A stretch of DNA of 64,000 nt from Pseudolabrys sp. FHR47 (GCF_005153485.1 NZ_CP039740.1:2111001-2175000), one strand, 5' to 3'; counted from the first letter of the stretch, positions 52,708 to 61,880 are shown. Translations and numbers: made by a program. The notes: generated from the letters alone by a model not told the origin.

Positions 52708-53427
52708 TCAGACTAACGCAATACGCACGCGGCGGTTCTGCTTGCCCTTTTTCTCGATACCGGTAACGGCAACCGTGCCGATCTCGCCGACGCGCCGCAC
52801 ATGCGTGCCGCCGCATGGCTGCAGGTCGAGGCCCTCGATCTCGATCAACCGTACCCGCCCGGTGCCCATCGGCGGCCGGACTGACATCGATTTGACGAGA
52901 CCCGGATTGGCTTCGAGTTCGGCATCGCTGATCCAGCGGCTGGAGACCGCGGCATCTGTGGCGATCATCTCGGCAATCTTCGCGGCGATGGCTTCCTTGT
53001 CGTGGCCGGCGTCGGGGATGTTGAAGTCCGCTCTGCCGTCGGTATTGCCGACCGACGCGCCGGTGATCGGATAAGGCAGTACCACTGACAGTAGATGAAG
53101 GGCCGTATGAATTTTCATGCGGCCGTAGCGCGGCTCCCAGTCGACTTCGGCACGCAAGGCGTCGCCGATGCGGATGGGCAAGGCCGCGCTGTCCGCCGGG
53201 ACATGTGCGATCTCGGTCTTCTGCGCGTCGATATAGACGGCTGTGCTGATCGGCAGCCGCGTGCCGTCACCCAAAATCAGCGTGCCGGTGTCGCCGGGCT
53301 GGCCGCCCGAAGTGGCGTAGAAGACGGTGCGGTCCAGCACGATGCCGCCTTGTTCGGTGATTGCGATGACGGTTGCCTCGCAATCCTTCAGGTAGGAGTC
53401 TTCACGAAACAGGCAGTCCGTCGGCAT
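52708..53427 (-). CDS. Alanyl-tRNA editing protein, AlaX type
   Basis: 239 aa. A free-standing homologue of the AlaRS editing domain that hydrolyses mischarged Ser- or Gly-tRNA(Ala). It has FYATSGGQPGDTG, the zinc motifs HTALH (HxxxH) and CGGTH, and EIEGLDLQPCGGTHVRRVGE. The length fits AlaX-M. Cytoplasmic. It starts 35 bases after the cysK stop, across a tandem 14-bp duplication. Confidence 0.94.
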   Translation of the reverse strand: MPTDCLFREDSYLKDCEATVIAITEQGGIVLDRTVFYATSGGQPGDTGTLILGDGTRLPISTAVYIDAQKTEIAHVPADSAALPIRIGDALRAEVDWEPRYGRMKIHTALHLLSVVLPYPITGASVGNTDGRADFNIPDAGHDKEAIAAKIAEMIATDAAVSSRWISDAELEANPGLVKSMSVRPPMGTGRVRLIEIEGLDLQPCGGTHVRRVGEIGTVAVTGIEKKGKQNRRVRIALV

Positions 53428-53438
53428 CGCGCCCTCAC

Positions 53439-53466
53439 ACGCAAATTCTCAAACGCAAATTCTCAA
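53439..53466. repeat. Perfect 14-bp tandem duplication at cysK stop
   Basis: ACGCAAATTCTCAA occurs at 53439-53452 and again at 53453-53466. The second copy contains the cysK stop codon (TGA on the minus strand, 53465-53463). The duplication therefore lengthens the cysK-alaX spacer. Confidence 0.9.
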
Positions 53467-54497
53467 ACAAAAGGCGGCTTGATGTCGGTCTTGCGCGTCA
53501 GCCATTCCGGCACCGGCAGGTTTTTGGCGCGCAGGAAATCCGGATTGAACAGCTTGGACTGATAGCGCCCGCCGCCGTCGCACAATACGGTGACGATGGT
53601 GTGTCCGGGCCCCATATCCTTCGCCAGCCTGATGGCGCCGGCGATGTTCACGCCGGTCGAGCCGCCGACGCACAGGCCTTCGTGCTCGAGCAGGTCGAAC
53701 ACGGCCGGGATCGCTTCGTCATCGGGAATGAGATAGGCCTTATCTACTTTCATCTGCTCGACGATGGCGGTGACGCGCGCCAGCCCGATGCCTTCGGTGA
53801 TCGAGCCGCCTTCGGTCACGGTCGGCTTGCCGTCCTTGAAATAGTGATACATCGCGGCGCCGCGCGGATCGGCGACGCCGATGGTCACGCCCGGCTTCTT
53901 CTCTTTCAGATACATCGACACGCCGGCAAGCGTGCCGCCCGAGCCGACCGAGCAGATAAAACCATCGACCTTGCCGGCCGTATCCTCCCAGATTTCCGGG
54001 CCGGTCGAGACGTAATGCGCCTTGCTGTTGTCAAGGTTGTTCCACTGGTCGGCGAAGATGACGCCGTTCTTCTCCGTCTTCCTCAATTCCTCGGCGAGGC
54101 GCCGGCCAACATGCTGATAGTTGTTGGGATTGGCAAAGGGCAGGGCTGGCACTTCGATGAGCTCGGCGCCGGCGAGCCGCAGCATGTCTTTCTTTTCCTG
54201 GCTCTGCGTCTCGGGGATGACAATGAGAGTTCGGTAGCCGAGCGCAGCGGCGACCACGGCGAGGCCAATGCCGGTGTTGCCGGCAGTCGATTCAACCACC
54301 AGGCCGCCGGGGCGCAGATCGCCGCGCTTTTCCGCCTCCAGGATCATCTGCCGGCCGGCGCGATCCTTCACCGAGCCCCCCGGATTCATGAACTCGGCTT
54401 TACCAAGGATTTCACAGCCGGTGGCCTCAGAAGCGCGCCGGAGACGGATCAGGGGGGTATGGCCGATGGCGTCGATGATGCCGTTGCGAATTTGCAT
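53463..54497 (-). CDS. cysK: Cysteine synthase A (PLP-dependent)
   Basis: Makes cysteine from O-acetylserine and sulfide; cytoplasmic, 344 aa. ATG 54497 was chosen because GGA lies 6 bases upstream; ATG 54503 is also in frame. The PLP Lys is in EFMNPGGSVKDRAGRQMI, the substrate loop is VESTAGNTGIGLAVVAAALG, and the phosphate-binding loop is CSVGSGGTLAG. It leads the cysK-alaX-sseA set. The length slightly exceeds typical CysK, and the sequence is nearer the CBS-like subgroup in VVTVLCDGGGRYQSKLFNP. Confidence 0.92.
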   Translation of the reverse strand: MQIRNGIIDAIGHTPLIRLRRASEATGCEILGKAEFMNPGGSVKDRAGRQMILEAEKRGDLRPGGLVVESTAGNTGIGLAVVAAALGYRTLIVIPETQSQEKKDMLRLAGAELIEVPALPFANPNNYQHVGRRLAEELRKTEKNGVIFADQWNNLDNSKAHYVSTGPEIWEDTAGKVDGFICSVGSGGTLAGVSMYLKEKKPGVTIGVADPRGAAMYHYFKDGKPTVTEGGSITEGIGLARVTAIVEQMKVDKAYLIPDDEAIPAVFDLLEHEGLCVGGSTGVNIAGAIRLAKDMGPGHTIVTVLCDGGGRYQSKLFNPDFLRAKNLPVPEWLTRKTDIKPPFV

Positions 54498-54795
54498 TCT
54501 CATTCCAAGGGTTGGCGGAGCGGCGGTGAGCCTAGTGGAGGCCTCCCGGAGCGGCAAGTTGGGCGGTACCGGGAGGGGATTTTTGCCATTTCGCGAGGTC
54601 TTTTGGTGTGAATTGCCTGCGGTGCCATGTTGAGGCGAAAAATCGAAACTTCCTGGCAAGGGGTTCGAAACCATGTTTGCGCTTCGCCACACATTTCAAC
54701 CGGCGTTCACCAGTTTTTTCCTGGCAAAGCGGTACTTGTGGGAGGGGGCCTGAACAGAGCTGACGGTCCCGCCTGAGTACGGGGCGCCACCACCG

Positions 54796-56028
54796 ATGAA
54801 CCTCGACGTCAATACGCTGTTTCTGGTCACGATCTATGTGGAAGCAATCCTCGGATTGCTGCTGCTGTTCGCGTGGGCCCAGAACATGGCGATCCGCGCT
54901 GTCGCCTGGTGGGGCTTCGCCCATCTGATCCGCGCGGCCTCCATCGTCCTGTTCGGCATGTACGGATCGGCCCCGGACTTCATCACCATCGATCTGGCCA
55001 ACTCGCTTCTGTTCACTGCATTCGCCATCACCTGGACCGGCGCACGGGTATTCGATGGCCGGCCGGTCGAACCGGTGTATCTCGTCACCGGCGCGGTGCT
55101 GTGGCTGCTCGTCAGCCGCCTGCCGGCGCTCACCGATGCCATCGAGGCGCGCTCTCTGATCGCATCCGGCATCATCACGACATACACGTGGTTGACGGCA
55201 TGGGAGTTCTGGCGCGGCCGCAAGGAGCAACTGGTTTCGCGTTGGCCCGCTATTTTCATGCTGTTCGCGCATGGTGCGCTATTCCTGTTGCGCACGCCGA
55301 TGGTGGCGATGCTGCCGTTCTCCATGACCGCCGACAAGATGTTCGGCAGCGTCTGGTTGACCGTTTTGAGTTTCGAGGCGTTACTGTTCACAATCTCCAT
55401 CGCCTTCATCCTGCTGGCGATGGCCAAAGAGCGCACCGAACTGCGCCACCGTACCGCGGCGATGGTCGATCCACTGACCGGCATCGCCAACCGCCGCGCC
55501 TTCCTGCACGACGCCGCCGAGATGGCCAAGCGTCATATCGCCAATCCTCGTCCCGCGGCGGTCATGCTCGTCGATCTCGACCACTTCAAAACGATCAACG
55601 ATCGTTTTGGCCACGCCATTGGCGACCGCGTCCTGGAGGTGTTCACCGCCACGGCTACGAAAACCATTCGTCCGAGCGACCTGATCGGCCGTATCGGCGG
55701 CGAGGAATTCGCCGCGGTGCTGTACGACATCAAGTCCGTCGAGGCGGTGGCGGTCGCTGAGCGCATGCGCGAAACCTTCGCCCATGTCGCGCAGTCGGTG
55801 GACGGCCGGCCGGTCAACGCCACCGTGAGCATTGGCGTTGTGCACTGCGATGGCGACGTGTTGGATATTGCCGAGCTGTTGTCGCAAGCCGATCACGCGC
55901 TGTATTTCGCCAAGGAGAATGGCCGCAACCGCGTCGAAGTCGCTTCGCTCGAAATGATGCTCAAGCGCAACGACGACGCCATGGGGCCGCTGGCCGGGCC
56001 GGATCAGATTCAGGCCAGCGCCGCCTAG
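54796..56028 (+). CDS. Membrane diguanylate cyclase (GGDEF)
   Basis: 410 aa. About six or seven N-terminal helices (residues 5-215) carry no recognised sensor domain. A short linker leads to the GGDEF domain starting at LRHRTAAMVDPLTGIANRRA. The active-site loop is G301-G-E-E-F305 (GGEEF) and the inhibitory I-site is RPSD (292-295), so it should make c-di-GMP with product feedback. Inner membrane. A hairpin terminator follows. Confidence 0.95.
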   Translation: MNLDVNTLFLVTIYVEAILGLLLLFAWAQNMAIRAVAWWGFAHLIRAASIVLFGMYGSAPDFITIDLANSLLFTAFAITWTGARVFDGRPVEPVYLVTGAVLWLLVSRLPALTDAIEARSLIASGIITTYTWLTAWEFWRGRKEQLVSRWPAIFMLFAHGALFLLRTPMVAMLPFSMTADKMFGSVWLTVLSFEALLFTISIAFILLAMAKERTELRHRTAAMVDPLTGIANRRAFLHDAAEMAKRHIANPRPAAVMLVDLDHFKTINDRFGHAIGDRVLEVFTATATKTIRPSDLIGRIGGEEFAAVLYDIKSVEAVAVAERMRETFAHVAQSVDGRPVNATVSIGVVHCDGDVLDIAELLSQADHALYFAKENGRNRVEVASLEMMLKRNDDAMGPLAGPDQIQASAA

Positions 56029-56063
56029 GCGCCACGTTCATAGCGGCATTGCGCGCGATCGAT

Positions 56064-56081
56064 GGGCAGACGCCTCTGCCC
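56064..56081 (+). terminator. Short hairpin after GGDEF gene
   Basis: GGGCAGA (56064-56070), CGCC loop, TCTGCCC (56075-56081). It is weak because there is no T-run. Confidence 0.5.
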
Positions 56082-56154
56082 ACCGTTGCAATTCGTCGCG
56101 CGACGCCGCATAGCCTTGTCCTCAATGATGAGTCATAAGGGCAGGCAACGTTCC

Positions 56155-57333
56155 ATGAAGCGCAGCACCGACCGCATTCTCACCACCCATGTCGGCAGTC
56201 TGATCAGGCCGCCCGATCTGCAGGAGTTCCTGCGCGCGGTGCAGGGCGGCAAGTCCTATGACGAGACGGCTTACCAAAAGTGCCTCACCGACAGCGTCGC
56301 CGCGGTCGTGAAGCAGCAGGCCGACACCGGCATCGACGTGCCGAGCGACGGCGAATTCGGCAAGTCGATCTCCTGGGCGCAATACGCGCTGACTCGCCTG
56401 TCGGGCTTCGAGCGGCGTCCGATCAAGGAAGACAAGGCCAATCCGTTCAAGCGCGGCGCCGACCGCACGCGCTTCGCCGAGTTCTACGCCGAGCTCGACG
56501 CCAAGGAGGCGGTGTCGACGACGACCGAGGCCATCTGCACCGGCCCGATCTCCTATAGCGGCCTTGGCGAGCTGCAGCGCGACATTGCCAACTTCAAGGC
56601 TGCGCTTGGCAAGGTGAACGTCGCGGAAGGCTTTCTGCCGGTCGCTGCGCCGGCCAGCGTCATCCCGGATCGCAAGAACGAGTTCTACAAGACCGACGAG
56701 GAATTGCAGGCCGCGATCGCCGCTGCCATGCGCACCGAATACAAGGCGATCATCGACGCCGGCCTCGTCGTCCAGCTCGACGATGCGCGCTCCGCCGTTA
56801 CCTATGATCGCATGGTGCCCCCTGGCACTTTCGACGATTACAAGCGCTGGCTGGAAAAGCAGATCGAGATCATGAATGAGGCGGTCAAGGGCCTGCCGCA
56901 GGAGCAGATCCGCTATCACGTCTGCTGGGGCTCGTGGCCGGGCCCGCATGTGTCGGACGTGCCGCTGAAGGACATCGTCGACATCATCCTCAAGGCCAAG
57001 GTCGGTGCCTTTGTCATCGAGGGCGCCAACCCGCGCCACGAGCACGAATGGAAGGTCTGGAAGAACGCCAAGCTCGACGGCCGCGTGCTCATTCCCGGCG
57101 TCATCAGCCACGCCACCAATGTGGTCGAGCATCCCGAACTGGTGGCCGAGCGCATCGTGCGGCTGGCGCATCTCGTCGGGCGGGAGAATGTCATCGGCGG
57201 CACCGATTGCGGCTTCGCCCAGGGCCCGTTCTACCGCCGCGTCCACCCGAGCGTGATGTGGGCAAAGCTCGAAGCGCTGGTGGTGGGTGCAAGGCTGGCA
57301 ACGCAGGAATTGTGGGGCAGGGCGGCGGCTTAG
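56155..57333 (+). CDS. Cobalamin-independent methionine synthase (MetE C-terminal) family protein
   Basis: 392 aa from ATG 56155 (MKRSTDRILTTHVGSLIRPP); in-frame ATGs at 56125 and 56128 give longer versions. It is a TIM-barrel homologue of the MetE catalytic domain without the N-terminal folate domain. It has TTHVGSLIRP at the start and zinc-ligand candidates in RYHVCWGSWPGPH and GGTDCGFAQG. Stand-alone members often demethylate or act on small S-methyl or cobamide substrates. The substrate is unknown; no methionine-responsive riboswitch was found upstream. Confidence 0.9.
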   Translation: MKRSTDRILTTHVGSLIRPPDLQEFLRAVQGGKSYDETAYQKCLTDSVAAVVKQQADTGIDVPSDGEFGKSISWAQYALTRLSGFERRPIKEDKANPFKRGADRTRFAEFYAELDAKEAVSTTTEAICTGPISYSGLGELQRDIANFKAALGKVNVAEGFLPVAAPASVIPDRKNEFYKTDEELQAAIAAAMRTEYKAIIDAGLVVQLDDARSAVTYDRMVPPGTFDDYKRWLEKQIEIMNEAVKGLPQEQIRYHVCWGSWPGPHVSDVPLKDIVDIILKAKVGAFVIEGANPRHEHEWKVWKNAKLDGRVLIPGVISHATNVVEHPELVAERIVRLAHLVGRENVIGGTDCGFAQGPFYRRVHPSVMWAKLEALVVGARLATQELWGRAAA

Positions 57334-57349
57334 CGACAACCTCGCCAAA

Positions 57350-57422
57350 CCGTTCGTCCCCGCGAAGGCGGGGACCCATCTTCAGGCATGAACTGGGCTC
57401 CCGCTTGCGCGGGAGCGAACGG
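57350..57422. repeat. Dispersed double-hairpin repeat (GTCCCCGC...GCTCCCGC type)
   Basis: The outer arms CCGTTCG (57350) and CGAACGG (57416-57422) enclose two hairpins, GTCCCCGC/GCGGGGAC (57356-57375) and GCTCCCGC/GCGGGAGC (57397-57416). This is a common intergenic element in Alphaproteobacteria. It lies between convergent genes and probably serves as a two-way terminator. Confidence 0.88.
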
Positions 57423-57425
57423 AGT

Positions 57426-58790
57426 TTATGACGAGCTCTTCGTCCTCTCATCCGCTTCCTTCGCCAGCGCGACGAGTCTGTCCGATACCTTCACGGGATA
57501 ATCCGCACCCGGCTGCAATTGCCGCAGCGGTTCGGGCAGGCGGGCAAGATCGCGCGCGGCGCGCTCGCGGATTTGCGCCAGCGTCGGGGCGGACCCAAGA
57601 CGTTTGCCGCCGCGCATGACCTGTTCGATCAGCGGCTCGCCTGCTTGCGTATCGGTCTCGACCGACAGCACGTCGCCGTTCATGCGGCCGTCGGCGCCGT
57701 AAGAGCGCCACACCTGCTTGCGGCCGGGCCAAGTCTGCTTGCCTTCGGACAATTTGCGCTTCGGCGTGCCCTTATATTCCTGCAGCTTGTAGGCGCAGTC
57801 GAGCGACGGCGCGTCGATCGAGGCATCGAGATTGACGCCAATGCCGAAGCCGTCGATCGGCGCGCGCTCCTTCATCATGCCCTGCAGAACATCCTCATTG
57901 ATGCCGCCGCTGACCAAGATGATGACATCCTTCAACCCGCCTTCATCGAGAATGCCGCGCACCTTGCGCGCCGAGGCGATGAGATCGCCGGAATCGATAC
58001 GCACGCCCCGAATGACAGTGCCATCGGCCTTGAGCCGTGGCGCCAGTTCGACGACTTTACGCGCGCCGGCCTCGGTGTCGTAGGTGTCGATGAGGAAGAT
58101 GACGTCGTTCGGCCGCGCCCGTGCGAAGGTCTCGAACGCCGACAGTTCGTCGTCATGCACCTGGATATAGGAATGCGCCATGGTGCCCATCACCGGGAGG
58201 CCGTAGCGCTGACCCGCCACCACGTTGGCGGCGCCGGCAAAGCCGGCGATATAACTGGCGCGTGCCGAATACAGGCCCGCCTCGGCGCCATGCGCGGTGC
58301 GCAGGCCGAAGTCGGACAGCATCTTGCCCGGTGCGGCCAGCACCATGCGCGCCGCCTTGGAGGCGATCAAAGTCTGGAAATGCAGGATGTTGATGAGCCG
58401 CGATTCCACGATCTGCGCCTGCGGCAGCGGCGCGGTGATGCGGATTAGCGGCTCATTCGGGAAACACACCGATCCTTCCGGGATGGCATGGACGTCGCCG
58501 GTGAAGCGGAAGACCTTCAGATAATCGAGGAAGTTGTCGCGGAAACGTCCGGTGCCCTTGAGCCAGTCGATGTCCTGCGGCGTGAAACGCAAAGTTTCGA
58601 TGTAGTCGAGCGCGTCCTCAAGCCCGGCCGCGAGCAGAAAGCCGCGCCGCGCCGGCAGCCGCCGCACGAAGAACTCGAACACGGCTTCGCCGGTCTCGCT
58701 TTTGTCCAGGTAGGCCTGGACCATATTGAGTTCGTAAAGGTCGGTGGTCAGGGCGCTGACCGCTTGTGTCGGAAGCGAAGTGATTGTCAT
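57426..58790 (-). CDS. pncB: Nicotinate phosphoribosyltransferase
   Basis: NAD salvage enzyme joining nicotinate to PRPP, 454 aa from ATG 58790; TTG 58793 is adjacent. Motifs are ALTTDLYELNMVQAYLDKSE, SDFGLRTAHGAEAGLYSARA, GLPVMGTMAHSYIQVHDDEL, DTYDTEAGARKV and RIDSGDL (PRPP/phosphate site). The C-terminal GVNLDASIDAPSLDCAYKLQ is typical. Cytoplasmic. 120 bases separate it from the two-component genes upstream on the same strand. Confidence 0.96.
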   Translation of the reverse strand: MTITSLPTQAVSALTTDLYELNMVQAYLDKSETGEAVFEFFVRRLPARRGFLLAAGLEDALDYIETLRFTPQDIDWLKGTGRFRDNFLDYLKVFRFTGDVHAIPEGSVCFPNEPLIRITAPLPQAQIVESRLINILHFQTLIASKAARMVLAAPGKMLSDFGLRTAHGAEAGLYSARASYIAGFAGAANVVAGQRYGLPVMGTMAHSYIQVHDDELSAFETFARARPNDVIFLIDTYDTEAGARKVVELAPRLKADGTVIRGVRIDSGDLIASARKVRGILDEGGLKDVIILVSGGINEDVLQGMMKERAPIDGFGIGVNLDASIDAPSLDCAYKLQEYKGTPKRKLSEGKQTWPGRKQVWRSYGADGRMNGDVLSVETDTQAGEPLIEQVMRGGKRLGSAPTLAQIRERAARDLARLPEPLRQLQPGADYPVKVSDRLVALAKEADERTKSSS

Positions 58791-58910
58791 CAAGATTTCA
58801 CGCGTGAGAGTGGCTGTCGGTTACGAGGCGGCGGACCTTTGCACAAAACGTCAGCCGTTGCGACGCCGGACAAATTCGTTTGCAATCAAACGCTATCCGT
58901 CACCGCACGT

Positions 58911-60260
58911 TCACTTGTCGACGCGCGGCAGGGTGACGGTGACACGGGTGCCGCCGCCGGGACGATCCTCGATCGCGGCAGTGCCGCCAAGGCTTTCCAC
59001 GATCTGCTTGACGATGGTGAGGCCAAGGCCCGCACCGCCCTTGTCGCGGTTGCGCGAGGCTTCCAGCCGGTAGAACGGCTCGAACACGCGCTCGCGTTCC
59101 GCCGCGGGAATGCCCGGACCGCGATCCTCGACCCACAAAGCGACGTCCTGCGGCCCTGCCTCTAACGACACCTCGGCGCCGCCGCCATAGGCCACGGCAT
59201 TGTTGACCAGATTGGCGACGACGCGGGCCAATCCGGCGGCGCTGCCGCGCACCTGGATTGGTCCGGTGTCATCGCTAAGGCTCACGGGCCGTCCTTGCGC
59301 GCGCAGCGTGTCGCATTCGCGCCGGACAATGGCGGCAAGGTCGACCGGCTCGGGCGGGGCGCCGGCGAAGGACGCGCGCGCAAAAGCAAGGGCATCGTCC
59401 ATCAGTGCCTGCATGTCATCGAGATCGGTCTCGGCCTTGCGGCGCTGCTCGCTGTCCGGAAGCAGTTCGAGGCGCAGCCGCAGCCGCGTCACGTAGGTGC
59501 GCAGGTCGTGACTGATCGCGCCGAGCACGATGGTGCGGTTGCGCACCAAATCGGCGATGCGAACTTGCATGGCGTTGACGGCGCGTGTCAGGCTGCGCAG
59601 GTCGGGCGCGCCGCGCTCCGTGACGGGTTGCGGCTCGATGGCGGTGCCGAAACGCGACACCGCATCGGTCAGTTCGGACAGCGGCTTTGTTTCGCGCCGC
59701 ACCGCGATGATGGCGATCAGCGCCACCACGAAACCGAAGATGCTGGCGAGCAGGCCAGCCGGAATGCCCAGCACGCGCAATGTCATTTCGCCGCCGGCTT
59801 CGACCTCAAGCACGCTGCCGTCCGTCAGCCCGACGATGGCGCGCACGCGCGCGCCGACAAGGTCGCGTAATCGGGTGACCTTCTGGCCGCCGCGGTCCGA
59901 ATTGGTCACCAGCGACAGTGCCACGAGGCGATTGTCCGGCGGCCCGATCAGCGTCTTCAGGCGCTGTTCGCGGTCCGACAGCAGCGCGCTGCGGTCGAAA
60001 TCCGCCGGCGGCTGGGCATGGATCTCGGCAGAGAAACGGGCGTTGCTGACGGCGCGCAGGACCAGGCCACGTTCCGGCGCGGGCACGCGTTCGAGCGCCT
60101 GAGTCAGCGCCGCGATCTGGGCGAGGAGCGGGGTCTCCGAGAACTGGCCGGCATTGCGCCGGTACTCGGCGATGAACACGCCCGCCATCAGGAGCTGCAC
60201 CAGAACGATGGCGCCGACGATGATGAGGACGAGACGGCTGGCGATGCGAATGCGGCCCAT
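58911..60260 (-). CDS. EnvZ-type sensor histidine kinase
   Basis: 449 aa. TM1 is about residues 8-31, a periplasmic loop of about 130 residues rich in charged residues follows, and TM2 is about 164-187, then HAMP (195-245). The phosphorylated His251 is in GAISHDLRTYVTRLRLRLE. The N box is ANLVNNAVAYGG, then EDRGPGIP, FEPFYRLEASRN and GAGLGLTIVKQIVESLGG. It lies 12 bases downstream of its response regulator, which fits a paired operon. Signal unknown. Confidence 0.95.
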   Translation of the reverse strand: MGRIRIASRLVLIIVGAIVLVQLLMAGVFIAEYRRNAGQFSETPLLAQIAALTQALERVPAPERGLVLRAVSNARFSAEIHAQPPADFDRSALLSDREQRLKTLIGPPDNRLVALSLVTNSDRGGQKVTRLRDLVGARVRAIVGLTDGSVLEVEAGGEMTLRVLGIPAGLLASIFGFVVALIAIIAVRRETKPLSELTDAVSRFGTAIEPQPVTERGAPDLRSLTRAVNAMQVRIADLVRNRTIVLGAISHDLRTYVTRLRLRLELLPDSEQRRKAETDLDDMQALMDDALAFARASFAGAPPEPVDLAAIVRRECDTLRAQGRPVSLSDDTGPIQVRGSAAGLARVVANLVNNAVAYGGGAEVSLEAGPQDVALWVEDRGPGIPAAERERVFEPFYRLEASRNRDKGGAGLGLTIVKQIVESLGGTAAIEDRPGGGTRVTVTLPRVDK

Positions 60261-60272
60261 GATGTTCCGCCG

Positions 60273-60983
60273 TCAGACCGGCGCGACGTCGGAGGTGAAC
60301 AGATAGCCGCCGTTGCGCACGGTCTTGATGATCGTCGCCGCCTTGTCATCGGCGCCGCTCAATTTGCGGCGCAGCCGGCTGATCGAGACGTCGATGGTGC
60401 GGTCGAACGGATCGGCGCTGCGGCCGCGCGTCCAGTCGAGCAACTGGTCGCGCGAGAGAACACGCTTGGGCCGTTCGAGGAAGCAGGCCAGCAGTTCGAA
60501 CTCGGCGGCCGTGAGGTCGATTGCCGTGCCGTCGAAGGCGAGGCTACGGGCATCGAGGTCCGCAATGAACCTGTCGAAGGTGACGCGGCGCGACGGCGGC
60601 GCGGTCGCGGCCGGACGGTCGGTCCGGCGAAGCACGGCGCGGATTCGCGCGAGCAATTCGCGCGGATTGAACGGCTTGGGCAGATAGTCGTCGGCGCCGA
60701 GTTCGAGGCCGACGATGCGGTCGATGTCGTCGGACTTGGCGGTCAGCATGAGGATCGGGAGATCGCCCTTCGCCCGCAGCCGGCGGCAGATCGACAGGCC
60801 GTCCTCGCCGGGGAGCATGATGTCGAGCACGACGAGATCGGGACGTTGCGCGGCGAGCGCACGATCCATCGCCACGCCGTCCTCGGCGCAGATCGGGACA
60901 TAGCCCTCGCGGTCGAGAAAATCGGCGAGCAGCGAGCGGATCTCGCGGTCGTCTTCGACGATCATGATGGTCTGGCCGGTCAT
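60273..60983 (-). CDS. OmpR-family response regulator
   Basis: 236 aa from ATG 60983; the long upstream open frame is unconserved. The receiver has D11-D12, the phosphorylated D54 (LVVLDIMLPGEDG) and K103 (YLPKPFNPRE). The winged-helix DNA-binding domain has VTFDRFIADLDARSLAFDG and RGRSADPFDRTIDVSISRLR. No Shine-Dalgarno sequence is visible. It sits next to a TTACAA direct repeat and divergent secreted genes, its likely targets. Confidence 0.95.
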   Translation of the reverse strand: MTGQTIMIVEDDREIRSLLADFLDREGYVPICAEDGVAMDRALAAQRPDLVVLDIMLPGEDGLSICRRLRAKGDLPILMLTAKSDDIDRIVGLELGADDYLPKPFNPRELLARIRAVLRRTDRPAATAPPSRRVTFDRFIADLDARSLAFDGTAIDLTAAEFELLACFLERPKRVLSRDQLLDWTRGRSADPFDRTIDVSISRLRRKLSGADDKAATIIKTVRNGGYLFTSDVAPV

Positions 60984-61035
60984 GGGCGGCACTTTATGGG
61001 GCCGGCGCCGGGCGGCAAGAGGGCGGTTGCCGGGG

Positions 61036-61051
61036 TTACAAAACGTTACAA
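61036..61051. promoter_or_regulatory. Direct-repeat operator candidate for the OmpR-type regulator
   Basis: GTTACAAAACGTTACAAG contains two TTACAA hexamers (61036-61041, 61046-61051) exactly 10 bp apart, the geometry bound head-to-tail by OmpR/PhoB-type dimers. It lies between the regulator start (60983) and the first divergent secreted gene (61153). Confidence 0.6.
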
Positions 61052-61152
61052 GATAGGCCTTTCCTGAAATCTTCGGGCAAAGCGCCGCGCGCAATGTCCT
61101 CTCCAGATGACGCGGCCGGGCGAACCGGCGGCCGATCGAAGGAGGACAAAAG

Positions 61153-61497
61153 ATGAAGTTGATATTGGTTTCCGGGATCGTCGCGGCGACCTTGAGCGTC
61201 GCCGCGGTGACCGAGGCGAGCGCCTGGACCCGCAGCGGCAGCGTTACCACCGCGCGCGGCACCTACACCGGACATGCGTCCGGGTCTTGCGCCGGCGGCA
61301 CCTGTACGCGGACCCGTTCCGTCACCGGACCGAACGGCAAGACCGTCACTCAATCGGGCAGTGCGACGCGCACTGGTCCGCATCGCTATCGCTACAGCCA
61401 GACGACCACCGGCCCCAATGGCGGCTCGGTGACGAGAAGCGGTCGTGTCGTGTCTTATCCGTACGGTCCCCACTACGGATATCGCATCGTTTACTGA
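61153..61497 (+). CDS. Small secreted Ser/Thr/Gly-rich protein
   Basis: 114 aa. The signal peptide (MKLILVSGIVAATLSVAAVTEASA) is cut before WTRSGS. The mature part has a repeated pattern, TRSGSVTTARGTYTGH, TRTRSVTGPNGKTVTQSGSA and TTTGPNGGSVTRSGRVVSYP, based on VTGPNGxxVTxSG units. There are two Cys in GSCAGGTC and a Tyr-rich end. The strong Shine-Dalgarno AAGGAGGACAAAAG precedes the ATG. Similar repeats occur in uncharacterised Rhizobiales exoproteins. Periplasmic or extracellular. Confidence 0.85.
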   Translation: MKLILVSGIVAATLSVAAVTEASAWTRSGSVTTARGTYTGHASGSCAGGTCTRTRSVTGPNGKTVTQSGSATRTGPHRYRYSQTTTGPNGGSVTRSGRVVSYPYGPHYGYRIVY

Positions 61498-61583
61498 CCG
61501 TGACGGCGCGGCCGCTCCGGGTCCCCCAACCAAGCCGGCGCGGCCGCGCATTTCTCCATCACAGCAACGAAGGATGACGAACG

Positions 61584-61880
61584 ATGCTCAAATCGCTTGT
61601 CCTCTCGGCGCCCGTCGCGGGTCTCCTGATGTCCGCCGCGAGCGCCATGCCAGTCACCTTGCCGGTTACGAAGCCGGTCGCATCTCAGTCCGATGTCATC
61701 ACTGTCGCCGGCGGCTGCGGCGTTGGCTGGCATCGCGGGCCTTACGGCGTCTGCGTGCGTAATCGCGCGCCGTATTACTACGGGCCGTATGTTTATTACG
61801 TCCCGCCACCGCCTCCACCGCCGCGCCGCTGCTGGTGGGTCACTCGTCCCTATGGTCAAGAAAGGATCTGTACATGGTAA
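61584..61880 (+). CDS. Secreted GCG-x-HRGPxGxC small protein
   Basis: 98 aa. A signal peptide (MLKSLVLSAPVAGLLMSAASA) is followed by the motif GGCGVGWHRGPYGVCVRN, then a Tyr/Pro tract (YYYGPYVYYVPPPPPPPRR) and CWWVTRPYGQERICTW. The GCG...HRGPxGxC motif marks a family of short secreted proteins that I recall as GCG_CRPN-like. Four or five Cys suggest disulfides or metal binding. Its stop overlaps the next gene. Confidence 0.82.
   Translation: MLKSLVLSAPVAGLLMSAASAMPVTLPVTKPVASQSDVITVAGGCGVGWHRGPYGVCVRNRAPYYYGPYVYYVPPPPPPPRRCWWVTRPYGQERICTW

Noticed and set aside
56029..56154. Possible methionine or cobalamin riboswitch before the MetE-like gene
   Set aside because: Only a short GGGCAGA/TCTGCCC hairpin is visible, and no known riboswitch core could be recognised.
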